DNA from: a virus
IMG/VR virus record: IMGVR_UViG_3300025280_000039
Coordinates: 1 to 55,777 of that record
Reading direction: 5' to 3' (one strand)
DNA: 55,777 bases
Shown here: piece by piece, positions 5,923 through 13,679 of the stretch
Layout: each line of letters opens with the position of its first letter
How positions within the stretch are numbered: the first letter of the stretch is position 1
Made by a program: the position numbers and the translations under genes
The notes under the pieces: generated by a model
What the model was told of the DNA's origin: nothing
Seen by the model: the letters and a program-made list of their open reading frames with translations, nothing else
Database searches by the model: none

Positions 5923-6440
5923 AAAACATGGACTTTGACCGAGATGAGTGGCGCACTCCAGCGTGGCTGTTTCGGGTTGCCTCTCGAAACTTCGGCCCTT
6001 TTTCGCTGGATGTCGCGGCAACTGACGAGAATACGCTATGTCCATCCTTTTTTACCAAAGACACAGATGCACTGTCGCAAAAGTGGCCTTCCCAAGATGA
6101 AGAGGACGATTTTGGGATTGACGTGGTCTGGTGCAACCCGCCTTATTCCAACATTACACCTTGGCTCGAGCACGCTATTGAGTGTCGATCTGAGGTGGTG
6201 TTTCTCTTGCCGACGCCGAACGGTGAGAAGCGTGACAGACTGATTTTCGGATACGCCACGGACATTTTGTTTTTCGACAAGAGAGTGGCTTTCGTGCAGC
6301 CGAACGGGACGCCCAGAATAGGCAATCCCCGAGGTTCGTGTTTAGTGAGGTTTGCGCCTCTGGTCCCTGGCCGTTACGGTTGGCGTCCCAGGCACAAAAA
6401 AGACAGGGTCAGAGCAGATTTATATGAGGGTGCCAGCTAG
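5919..6440 (+). CDS. dam: Phage DNA N6-adenine methyltransferase (Dam type)
   Basis: A 173-residue protein starting at ATG 5919, which overlaps the SleB stop (ATGA). It has the compact phage Dam layout: 'DEWRTPAWLF' near the start, 'FSLDVAATDEN' for AdoMet binding, the catalytic DPPY-like 'NPPYSN' at residues 73-78, 'VVFLLPTP' and 'RGSCLVRF'. It probably methylates adenine in phage DNA to evade restriction, which fits the ArdC-like protein at 50752-51687. It converges with the minus-strand cluster, overlapping the XRE gene by 4 bp. Confidence 0.85.
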   Translation: MKNMDFDRDEWRTPAWLFRVASRNFGPFSLDVAATDENTLCPSFFTKDTDALSQKWPSQDEEDDFGIDVVWCNPPYSNITPWLEHAIECRSEVVFLLPTPNGEKRDRLIFGYATDILFFDKRVAFVQPNGTPRIGNPRGSCLVRFAPLVPGRYGWRPRHKKDRVRADLYEGAS

Positions 6441-6685
6441 CTTCCTCGATCTTTGTGGCCGGCCCCTTCTCCAGATGTTTTGATTGCATCCAGATCGTAG
6501 TTCATGGCTGCCAGCAATGCCTCCATTTTATAGATGGAGGGCTCGAGGATCTTCTTTCTTTCGTAGTTTTCAATGGTTGAGATGCCGACCCCAGACCGCC
6601 TGGAGAGCTCGGTGCGCGTGAGCCGAGTCTCTTTCCGAGTCTCCAGCAGAATGCTGGACCAGTGGTCTGGAATCGGTCCCTTCAT
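6437..6685 (-). CDS. XRE/Cro-like helix-turn-helix regulator
   Basis: An 82-residue protein whose ATG at 6685 overlaps the upstream stop (TGATG). Residues about 13-62 form an HTH_3 fold: 'WSSILLETRKETRLTRTELS' then 'RSGVGISTIENYERKK'. Such proteins bind operator DNA as dimers. It is the last gene of the minus-strand SNF2 cluster. Candidate targets include the inverted repeats near 872/1216 or the dyads near 50137-50264, but this is inference. Confidence 0.8.
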   Translation of the reverse strand: MKGPIPDHWSSILLETRKETRLTRTELSRRSGVGISTIENYERKKILEPSIYKMEALLAAMNYDLDAIKTSGEGAGHKDRGS

Positions 6686-6948
6686 CAATGCGTCGTGTGG
6701 TCTTCTTCGCCCTCGAACTCTTCAAGAATAGACGCATAACTGGTGTAAGGCGACCCGCGGTCAAATGCGAGTGTAATGGCCAAAAGCCGACTCATCATGT
6801 ACCCCAGCGTGGGAACGCCCATGTGCGAGGCACCGTATTCAATGGCAACTCGGAATAGAGCAATGGTCTTGGCCGTGGGCGATACGTCCTCGGAGCATTT
6901 GTCGGTCAGATCGCAAACATTTTCGTAAAATTTGTCTAGATCGTTCAT
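6685..6948 (-). CDS. Hypothetical protein in SNF2 cluster
   Basis: An 87-residue acidic, mainly helical protein ('DKFYENVCDLTDKCSEDV', 'AKTIALFRVAIEYGASH'). No family was recognised. Its ATG overlaps the stop of the upstream gene (ATGA) and its own stop overlaps the XRE start (TGATG), so translation of the three small genes is coupled. Confidence 0.6.
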   Translation of the reverse strand: MNDLDKFYENVCDLTDKCSEDVSPTAKTIALFRVAIEYGASHMGVPTLGYMMSRLLAITLAFDRGSPYTSYASILEEFEGEEDHTTH

Positions 6949-7184
6949 GAGATAAAGCTAACGTTGTCGGGAAGAGAATCTTGCTCTTTGTGAATCTCGG
7001 CATAGAACTCCAAGACTTCTTTGTTGCTAGGGAAATCCTTAGCCAAATTCACCAAAAAAGCAATCTGTTGTGCCGGCGAGCGGTGGTCCGTTTGCGCCAT
7101 TTGCCACAAATCGGCCCACACCTCGAGAGGCACTGCCACGGATCGGAACTTCCGGTTTTCTTTCTCTGATACAGTTTTCACCAT
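6945..7184 (-). CDS. Small RHH-like or unknown protein
   Basis: A 79-residue protein with a good ribosome site (GGAGAAG) before the ATG at 7184. The segment 'RSVAVPLEVWADLWQMAQTD' followed by 'SPAQQIAFLVNLAKD' has a beta-strand/helix/helix pattern resembling ribbon-helix-helix proteins, but the match is weak. It sits 10 bp after the SNF2 gene in the same transcript. A regulatory role is only suggested. Confidence 0.55.
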   Translation of the reverse strand: MVKTVSEKENRKFRSVAVPLEVWADLWQMAQTDHRSPAQQIAFLVNLAKDFPSNKEVLEFYAEIHKEQDSLPDNVSFIS

Positions 7185-7194
7185 TGTACTTCTC

Positions 7195-8640
7195 CTATTT
7201 AGTCAACCAGTTTCTAAGATTTTCGCCCAGCACTTCGCTGGCGATGTCCATTTTGTTGCGGAGGGCCTTGACGATCCGCTCGTCAATGGTTTTCTCCGCA
7301 ATGAAATCAATGTAAGTGACGCTTTTGTGTTGCCCAATTCTGTGAGCTCGGTCCTCGGACTGCATTCGCACTGCCAGGTCAAAACTATTGCTGAAGTAGA
7401 TGACCGTCTGGGCTGCCGTTAGAGTGATGCCGTACCCGCCGGTCTGGGGGTTGCCTACGAAATACATGGCCTTCCCGTTTTGAAATCGCTCGATGCCCCG
7501 GGTCCGTTCTTCGTCGCTGGTGTCCCCATAGTAGAGAACGGTGGAGTCGGCACCATATTTTTTGATAAGGGCTTGGCTGATGCGCTGCACGTCGTAGCGG
7601 AACCGCGACCAGATAATGACTTTGCCTTCCATTTCTTCGAGGCAGGTCAAGAGCTCGTTCAGGCGGTTGTCATTGATCTCGATCAGGTCGCCACCGTCGG
7701 ATTTGGTATGGCCGCTCAACACCTGCTGTAGGCGTAGGAGCTGGGTCATGACGTTTGTGGTGGTCATAAATTCGTCATCGCCTATTTGCGCCAACGCAAA
7801 TTCTCGGAGCTCGTTATATATACGAGCCTGGTCCTCGCTCAGCGTGATGTTTCTCTGTGTATAGATCTTCGGAGGAAGATCGAGGCACTCATCCTTGCGG
7901 ATACGGTGGCTGAATCGCTTCAGCAGCCAGGAAAGTCTGTCCAGGTCGCGATATCCGACCACCAGGTTAAATTCGTGAGTGCCCACCTGCCGGCGCTTCA
8001 TGACAGCGTAGCGATATTGGTACTGGTAGAAGTTGTTTCCCACCTCCCCCAGCAGGTGTTTGTCCAGAAATCGGCATTGAGACCACAGATCCAACGGAGA
8101 CTGGGTCACCGGTGAGCCGGTCAAAATCCGCCGATACTTGGCCAATTCCCCCAGTTTGATGACCGCTTTGGTGCGTCTCGCCTTCGGACTCTTGATGGCG
8201 GTGGACTCGTCAATGGCCAATAACGCCTGAGACTCTCTTAAAAGCTGCCCAAGGAACTTTTGTCCTTTGGCAGTGGATAGGGACTCTATATTCATAACGA
8301 GGATTCTGAGGCTTTCTGAGGGCTCTAAAACCTTCAGCAGCGTCTGCTTCTGAGCTTTATTGGGGGTTGGGGTCCAGACAGCCAAATGCCTGTCGATTGA
8401 GTCGGGCAGGTGCTTTGGGATCTCGAGGACAGCCCAGTTGCGGTAGACGCCTTTCGGGGCCACCACCACAAAGGTGTCAATGAGATCGTGTTGGAACAAC
8501 ACGGCGACGTTGTCGATGCATATTTTGGATTTACCGGTTCCCATGTCCAGGAACAGAGCCCAGTTTTCATGAGCCCAGCATTCTTTGAGAACGGTGGATT
8601 GATGAGCGAACGGTTTCGTTTTGAACTTATACGAGTTCAT
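7195..8640 (-). CDS. SNF2-family superfamily 2 helicase/ATPase
   Basis: A 481-residue enzyme with both RecA-like domains. Motif I is 'LDMGTGKS' (residues 31-38), motif II 'IDES' (143-146) and motif III 'LTGSP'. The C-terminal half has 'VIIWSRFRYDVQRI', 'YYGDTSDEERTRGIERF', 'GGYGITLTAA' and 'RAHRIGQHKSVTYIDF', the typical SNF2 motif VI block. It should translocate on double-stranded DNA using ATP. AAGGAGAAAG precedes the ATG at 8640. It heads a leftward operon with two small proteins and an XRE regulator, and is divergent from the replication operon. Its role may be replication, recombination or displacement of host proteins. Confidence 0.9.
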   Translation of the reverse strand: MNSYKFKTKPFAHQSTVLKECWAHENWALFLDMGTGKSKICIDNVAVLFQHDLIDTFVVVAPKGVYRNWAVLEIPKHLPDSIDRHLAVWTPTPNKAQKQTLLKVLEPSESLRILVMNIESLSTAKGQKFLGQLLRESQALLAIDESTAIKSPKARRTKAVIKLGELAKYRRILTGSPVTQSPLDLWSQCRFLDKHLLGEVGNNFYQYQYRYAVMKRRQVGTHEFNLVVGYRDLDRLSWLLKRFSHRIRKDECLDLPPKIYTQRNITLSEDQARIYNELREFALAQIGDDEFMTTTNVMTQLLRLQQVLSGHTKSDGGDLIEINDNRLNELLTCLEEMEGKVIIWSRFRYDVQRISQALIKKYGADSTVLYYGDTSDEERTRGIERFQNGKAMYFVGNPQTGGYGITLTAAQTVIYFSNSFDLAVRMQSEDRAHRIGQHKSVTYIDFIAEKTIDERIVKALRNKMDIASEVLGENLRNWLTK

Positions 8641-8714
8641 TCTTTCTCCTTTCAGGGTCTGACATCACAATACATGATACAGCAGGTCGACGGAGGTTGT
8701 ATAGGAGGTACGTC
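8641..8714. promoter_or_regulatory. Divergent intergenic region between SNF2 and replication operons
   Basis: A 74-bp gap that must hold the leaders of both divergent units. GGAGG at 8704-8708 serves the TTG start at 8715, and AAGGAGAAAG serves the minus-strand gene. No clear -35/-10 pair was picked out. Confidence 0.4.
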
Positions 8715-9212
8715 TTGGAACCACATTGGGTACGTCTTGGAGCCATATTCCAGGTCCAAAACGTGGTAGACGCCTTCTCAAGAGAATTTGCGTTGACGGA
8801 CGCTGCACCGCAGTCCATAATAAATGGCGTGAGGGAACTCTTTTCCATTCCCTTACAATCAGAGAGGAGAAAGCAGTTGGAATCGACCGTCTTTGTAGTG
8901 CAGGAAAACCCCCGAGTCGATGTGGTATCGGCGGCTCAGTGGGGCAACCTCATTGCCCTCTCGAATCCTTTCGACCAAGTTCATCTCAATCCAGGTCGGA
9001 TCGTTTCTCAGTTCCGTCGCAAGCTACGCCGATACAGTGATAATGACTGGCTGTTGCCCTTGGGCGACCCAGCCATGATCGGTATTGCGTTTGCTGTTGC
9101 CGCGGATGCCAATGAGGGGCGAGTAAACTTACTCAAATGGGACCGACTGGAGAAGCACTACTACCCTGTGAAAATCAGTGTACGTGGAGGAATTGAGGAA
9201 CTCACAACCTGA
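8715..9212 (+). CDS. Conserved-type phage protein, unknown function
   Basis: A 165-residue protein. I chose the TTG at 8715 because GGAGG (8704-8708) is 6 bases upstream; a TTG at 8697 lacks a site. It contains 'NPFDQVHLNPGRIVSQFRRK', 'DWLLPLGDPAMIGIAFAVAA' and 'GRVNLLKWDRLEKHYYPVKI'. Its place as first gene of the replication operon suggests an accessory replication or nucleotide role. No known motif was recognised. It overlaps nothing; the next ATG is 13 bp on. Confidence 0.65.
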   Translation: MEPHWVRLGAIFQVQNVVDAFSREFALTDAAPQSIINGVRELFSIPLQSERRKQLESTVFVVQENPRVDVVSAAQWGNLIALSNPFDQVHLNPGRIVSQFRRKLRRYSDNDWLLPLGDPAMIGIAFAVAADANEGRVNLLKWDRLEKHYYPVKISVRGGIEELTT

Positions 9213-9225
9213 CGAGGATAAACGT

Positions 9226-9795
9226 ATGAGCACGAACGATGTCTGGGAGACCATTACAGCGGACGCATCGGCTTTTGAAGGGTTGACCACCGAGGGTGGG
9301 TCGGAGCTTTCAGATTTGGTCCGGCAGATTGGCCGTGTCAACAAAGAAGTTTCGGCACTGGATGAGCAGCTCAAGGCGCTGAAGCGCAAGCGCGACCACT
9401 ATATCTACGATCTCATTCCCGCAAAAATGCAGGAAACCGGCTTGGACAAGGTTGTGGTGGGAGACAATACCGTCAGCCTGTCCACGTTTGTTTCCTGCAC
9501 AATGCCGAAAGATCCAATGCAGAAGCAGGTAGCCCTGCAACATTTGCGGTCAATTGGCGCTGGGGATTTCATCAAGAACACAGTCAGTGTTGATTTTGGT
9601 GTCAGTCAGGACAAGGAGGCCAAAAGTTTCCAAGCTGACTTGAGTGATCGTGGGCTACAGCCAGAGAGCAAGACTTGGGTTGAACCGATGACGCTGAAGA
9701 AGTTGATCAAAGAACGTGCGGAGAATGGCCAAGAAATAGATTTGGAACTTTTTAACGCATATATCGGAACAGTAGCGAAGATCAAAGGAGCATAG
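9226..9795 (+). CDS. Coiled-coil protein of replication operon
   Basis: A 189-residue protein starting at ATG 9226 with GAGGA 7 bases upstream; an earlier GTG at 9178 was not used. Residues about 25-65 form a coiled coil ('RQIGRVNKEVSALDEQLKAL'), followed by a domain with 'LIPAKMQETGLDKVVVGDNT'. The layout resembles phage Gam-like or nuclease-inhibitor proteins and some SSB-linked proteins, but similarity is too weak to name it. It lies 2 bp before the ssDNA-binding gene, suggesting joint action. Confidence 0.6.
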   Translation: MSTNDVWETITADASAFEGLTTEGGSELSDLVRQIGRVNKEVSALDEQLKALKRKRDHYIYDLIPAKMQETGLDKVVVGDNTVSLSTFVSCTMPKDPMQKQVALQHLRSIGAGDFIKNTVSVDFGVSQDKEAKSFQADLSDRGLQPESKTWVEPMTLKKLIKERAENGQEIDLELFNAYIGTVAKIKGA

Positions 9796-9797
9796 AG

Positions 9798-10559
9798 ATG
9801 GCAAAAGGTAATGGGAAAGACGCTGCACTGAAACGTGCATTCGAAGCGGATGCAGGAATCGGGTTTGAGGAAGTCACATCATCAGACATCCAAATCCCCT
9901 TTCTGCGAATCATTCAGGCATTGTCGCCTCAAATTAAGAAGAGTGACCCAGCGTTCATTGAAGGCGCGGCACAAGGCGATATTTTCAACACCGTAACCAC
10001 TACGGTGTGGGATGGGGGGGACGGTGTTTCCGTTTTGCCCGTCTATTTCGAAACCAAGATGCTCGAGTTCGTGCCCAGGCATCAAGGTGGAGGATTTGTG
10101 GGGGAACTGTCCACCGGGAGTGATGAAGTGCGCCGGGCAGTGCGAGACACGGACAGTGGTTTGGAACTGCTGGAAAACGGAAATGAACTGGTCAGGACTG
10201 CCAGTCACTACATCAAGATTGTGCATGACAACGGCGATCTTGAGAACGCAATCGTGGATATGAAAAAGACCCAGCTTAAGAAGTCCCGGCTGTGGTTGTC
10301 CATGATGATGATGCAGAAGCAGAACGGCGTCACTTTGCCCAGTTTTGCCAACACCTACCGTTTGAAAGCGGTCGAGGACGGCAACGACAAGGGAAGTTGG
10401 TTTACATGGAGTATCAGCTTGGAGGGCATGGTGCCGACTCTTGAGGCTTACACCGAGGCAAAGGAACTGCACGGCAGCATCAAGCGCGGTGAAATGCGCC
10501 TCACGCCTCCTCCAACAGAGGCGGTACTCGGGGCACCTTCAGAAGACTTGCCGTTCTGA
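9798..10559 (+). CDS. Single-stranded DNA-binding protein (putative)
   Basis: A 253-residue protein with a basic N-terminus, a beta-rich core ('IPFLRIIQALSPQIKKSDP', 'VSVLPVYFETKMLEFVPR') and an acidic-aromatic C-terminal tip 'SEDLPF', the hallmark of bacterial and phage SSBs that recruit partner proteins. The primase two genes on ends similarly ('DDEVPF'). It is followed by a strong intrinsic terminator, as expected for an abundant protein made in excess of downstream enzymes. The fold was not identified with certainty. Confidence 0.7.
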   Translation: MAKGNGKDAALKRAFEADAGIGFEEVTSSDIQIPFLRIIQALSPQIKKSDPAFIEGAAQGDIFNTVTTTVWDGGDGVSVLPVYFETKMLEFVPRHQGGGFVGELSTGSDEVRRAVRDTDSGLELLENGNELVRTASHYIKIVHDNGDLENAIVDMKKTQLKKSRLWLSMMMMQKQNGVTLPSFANTYRLKAVEDGNDKGSWFTWSISLEGMVPTLEAYTEAKELHGSIKRGEMRLTPPPTEAVLGAPSEDLPF

Positions 10560-10566
10560 TTTGTGA

Positions 10567-10594
10567 GCCCCCCGTTCGCGGGGGGCTTCTTTTT
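10567..10594 (+). terminator. Intrinsic terminator after SSB gene
   Basis: Perfect 7-bp stem GCCCCCC / GGGGGGC (10567-10573, 10580-10586) with loop GTTCGC, then a T-rich tract (TTCTTTTTC). It sits in the 37-bp gap before the primase gene, so it may set SSB levels above the polymerase genes. Confidence 0.85.
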
Positions 10595-10596
10595 CG

Positions 10597-12126
10597 ATGT
10601 CAGAACTCGAACGTTTCTTCCGCTTGTTTCGCGGCTACTCTAACGCCTACGGCACAACCACCGTAACTGGGACCGAGGCGAATGGGAAGGCTAAGGCCAA
10701 CTCGTTCATTGTCCGTGAGCCGTTGACGCTGGAGCTCATGGAGCAGCACCTCGGTGGTTTTATGGGAATTGGTGCCATCCCCATTGATGAGAAGAGTCTT
10801 AGCTTTTTCGGTGCGCTCGACATTGACGATTACAATTTAGACCTAGTCGGGTTGCTCGAGAAGATACGCAGATTCAAGTTGCCCCTAGTTTTGTGTCGGT
10901 CGAAAAGCGGCGGGGCACATTTATATTTGTTCCTGTCGGAAGCCATTCCAGCGGTTGAGATCAGAGACAAGCTCGCCGAGTTCGCATCGATTCTGGGCTG
11001 GGGTACTTGTGAGATTTTCCCTAAGCAGGATGAGGTCCGCACCGAACGTGGAGACGTTGGTAACTTCATCAACCTGCCTTACCACAACGCAGAGTACACA
11101 ACGCGATACGCGCTGGATAAAGACGGTGAACCGCTTACTCTTGCCGAGTTTTTAGATCTGGCTGAGTCTTGCTGCTGCACACCGGATGCGTTGAGGTCCA
11201 TCAAAGAAGACAAGGAGAGTGTCCTGCCGGACGGCCCTCCTTGCTTGCAGCAACTGAGTTGTGGCGGGATCCCAGAAGGTGGCCGAAACAACACTCTTTT
11301 AAACGTGGGCGTCTACTTCCGCCAAGCTCATCCGGAGACGTGGGCTGAGAAGCTCGAGGAATACAATCGAGACTTTTGTTCTCCTGCGCTGCCGGCCAGG
11401 GAGATTGTCACCATACAGAACCAGTTGGAGAAGAAAGACTATTACTACACCTGCAAGCAGGAGCCGTTGCACAGTCATTGCAATCGGGCTAAATGCAGAC
11501 TGCGCAAATTCGGTATAGGCAATGGCCAGGCTCTTCCAATGCTCAGTGGCTTGACCGTCGTGGAGTCTGAGCCGCCGGTATGGTTTTTGGATGTGGATGG
11601 TTCGAGGCTCGAGCTCTCCACCAAGCAGTTGCAAATGCAGCAGGAATTTCAGCGTGCTGCGATGGAGCAGATGTACAAGATGCCGGCCAAGATGAAAGAG
11701 GCCGAGTGGCGTGATTTGGTTGACGGTCTTCTCGAGAATGCGACCAAGATAGATGTTCCGGATGAGCTTACGCACAAAGGGCTTTTTGTCGAGCTCGTGG
11801 AGAATTTCTGCATCAGCCGGCTGCAAGCGCATTCCGCAGAAGAGTTAGTGGTGGGCAAACCGTGGACAGAAGACGGTTACACATACTTCAAGTTGAGTGC
11901 ATTACAGGACTTTTTAAAACGACACAACTTTACGCATTACACCCGCGGACAAATCACTGAACGTTTGAAGGAAATGAACGACGGTGATAAGGCGATGCAC
12001 CAGTATCGCTATAAAGATGACCGTGGCGAGTGGAGAAATGTGCGTGTTTGGGGTGTTCCGGAAGTTAACAAGGGTGATGTAGAGCTCCCCGCCGTGGAGG
12101 TGGAAGATGACGAGGTACCGTTCTGA
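10597..12126 (+). CDS. Archaeo-eukaryotic-type primase (TOTE/Prim-Pol-like)
   Basis: A 509-residue protein. Residues 70-170 show an AEP catalytic core: 'ALDIDD' with DxD at 75-77, 'SKSGGAHLYLF' (102-112), and 'CEIFPKQ' with 'GNFINLPYHN' (138-164). These match primases of TOTE conflict systems and phage Prim-Pols. Residues about 290-310 hold a Cys/His cluster ('CKQEPLHSHCNRAKCR'), a likely zinc site as in PriCT domains. The C-terminal 150 residues are of unknown fold and end with an SSB-like acidic tip 'DDEVPF'. It should make primers, and possibly fill gaps, for the PolA at 13648. The stop overlaps the helicase start (TGATGG). Confidence 0.8.
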   Translation: MSELERFFRLFRGYSNAYGTTTVTGTEANGKAKANSFIVREPLTLELMEQHLGGFMGIGAIPIDEKSLSFFGALDIDDYNLDLVGLLEKIRRFKLPLVLCRSKSGGAHLYLFLSEAIPAVEIRDKLAEFASILGWGTCEIFPKQDEVRTERGDVGNFINLPYHNAEYTTRYALDKDGEPLTLAEFLDLAESCCCTPDALRSIKEDKESVLPDGPPCLQQLSCGGIPEGGRNNTLLNVGVYFRQAHPETWAEKLEEYNRDFCSPALPAREIVTIQNQLEKKDYYYTCKQEPLHSHCNRAKCRLRKFGIGNGQALPMLSGLTVVESEPPVWFLDVDGSRLELSTKQLQMQQEFQRAAMEQMYKMPAKMKEAEWRDLVDGLLENATKIDVPDELTHKGLFVELVENFCISRLQAHSAEELVVGKPWTEDGYTYFKLSALQDFLKRHNFTHYTRGQITERLKEMNDGDKAMHQYRYKDDRGEWRNVRVWGVPEVNKGDVELPAVEVEDDEVPF

Positions 12127-13679
12127 TGGATAAAACAGAAATTACATATCTAGGTCCGCCGGGCACTGGTAAGACGCAAAACAATTCCAACTTGGTGCGC
12201 AACTGCATTGAAGAGGGCATAGCGCCAGACAGAATAGCTAATGTGTCTTTTACCAGGCGTGCGGCTCGTGAATGTCGGGAGCGCGTGCATAAGGATTGGG
12301 GCTTGGAGCAAGATACTCTTCCCTTTTTCCAAACGCTGCACAGCATGGCGTTCAGGGCAGGCGGGTATAAGAAGGATGATGTGATAGGCGTCAAGGATCT
12401 AAGAGCCATTGGCGACTATTTGGGACTGACCTTCAGTTTTCCGGACAGGAGTGCTGAGACAGACATAGACCGGTTCGGAATGATTACGGAGGGGGACAAA
12501 TACCTAAACCTGTACAGTTATGCTCGAAGCATCTGCCAGAGCTATGAGGAACGCTTCAGACTTCTTGGAGATTATGATCTGAAGTGGCCCATTCTGAGTC
12601 GGTTTGTCACAACGTATGAAGACTACAAGCGGACCAATCAAAAGATAGACTTCACCGACATGATAGAGGAGTTCATTGCAATGGATGAGTGTCCGCCCAT
12701 TGACGCTCTCTTTGTCGACGAGGCTCAAGACCTTTCGACTTTGCAATGGAAAATGATTGATGTTCTTAGAAGGAGGGCGCTCACCCAGGTTTTCAGTGGC
12801 GATGATGACCAAGCAATCATGTCGTTTGCCGGCGCGGACGTGGGTGCATTTCAGCGATGCACAGAGAAAAAGCAGGTTCTCACGCAGTCGTACCGAATAC
12901 CTAGGGCCATTTATGAAATAGCCAACATGGTTTCCAGCAGGATCGTCAACCGTGTTCCAAAGGAGTGGAGGCCCACAAAAGAAAAGGGCGCTATCTTCGA
13001 GCATATGGGTTTGGACAGCATTCCTCTCGAGCAGGGCGAGTGGCTCCTGATGACTCGAACCAACAGACTTGCCCATGCCTATGGAATACGGCTAAGACAG
13101 CAGGGACTGATCTATCAAGATCGTCACGGTAATCCTTCTATCCCCTCCAAGTTGTTTGATGCGATCGTTGACTGGGAGGCTTGGTTGCGGGGGGCGAAGA
13201 TACTTCCTTCCCAGATAAAAGGCATCTACTCCTATATGAAGTCCGGCGTTGGGTATTGCCGGGGTTTCGGACCCAATTCGAAAAACTTGTTAGAGCTCGA
13301 TGCCAATATTCCTTTGACCATGGAAGAAGCTCGTACGTCGGCGGGTCTCACAGCTCCTAAAGAGATGTGGAAACTGGTAATGACGGGCCGCAACATTGAT
13401 GAGGAGACCAAGCAGTACATCCTCAGCGCCCGGCGCCGTGGAGATAACGTAAAGAAGCCTAGGATTACTATCAGCACTGTCCATTCGATGAAGGGCGCGG
13501 AGCGCGACAACGTGATTCTGGTTCCGGAGTTGAACTGGAGAAGCTACAAGGGATATCAGACGGACCCAGACCCGGAGCATAGGGTGTGGTATGTGGGGAT
13601 CACCAGGGCCAAGGAAACCCTGCACATTTTGAATCCCACATACACGAATGGCCAAAAAACATACAAGTACGATATTTAA
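12126..13679 (+). CDS. Superfamily 1 (UvrD/Rep-like) DNA helicase
   Basis: A 517-residue helicase. Motif I is 'GPPGTGKT' (residues 10-17), Ia 'NVSFTRRAARECRERV', II 'LFVDEAQDLS', III 'VFSGDDDQAIMSFAGA', IV 'LTQSYRIP', V 'ISTVHSMKGAERDNVIL' and VI 'VWYVGITRAKETLHIL'. It probably unwinds the phage replication fork 3' to 5'. With the AEP primase it replaces the DnaB-type helicase-primase of many phages. It overlaps the primase stop by one base and its 3' end overlaps the polymerase start by 32 bp. Confidence 0.92.
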   Translation: MDKTEITYLGPPGTGKTQNNSNLVRNCIEEGIAPDRIANVSFTRRAARECRERVHKDWGLEQDTLPFFQTLHSMAFRAGGYKKDDVIGVKDLRAIGDYLGLTFSFPDRSAETDIDRFGMITEGDKYLNLYSYARSICQSYEERFRLLGDYDLKWPILSRFVTTYEDYKRTNQKIDFTDMIEEFIAMDECPPIDALFVDEAQDLSTLQWKMIDVLRRRALTQVFSGDDDQAIMSFAGADVGAFQRCTEKKQVLTQSYRIPRAIYEIANMVSSRIVNRVPKEWRPTKEKGAIFEHMGLDSIPLEQGEWLLMTRTNRLAHAYGIRLRQQGLIYQDRHGNPSIPSKLFDAIVDWEAWLRGAKILPSQIKGIYSYMKSGVGYCRGFGPNSKNLLELDANIPLTMEEARTSAGLTAPKEMWKLVMTGRNIDEETKQYILSARRRGDNVKKPRITISTVHSMKGAERDNVILVPELNWRSYKGYQTDPDPEHRVWYVGITRAKETLHILNPTYTNGQKTYKYDI

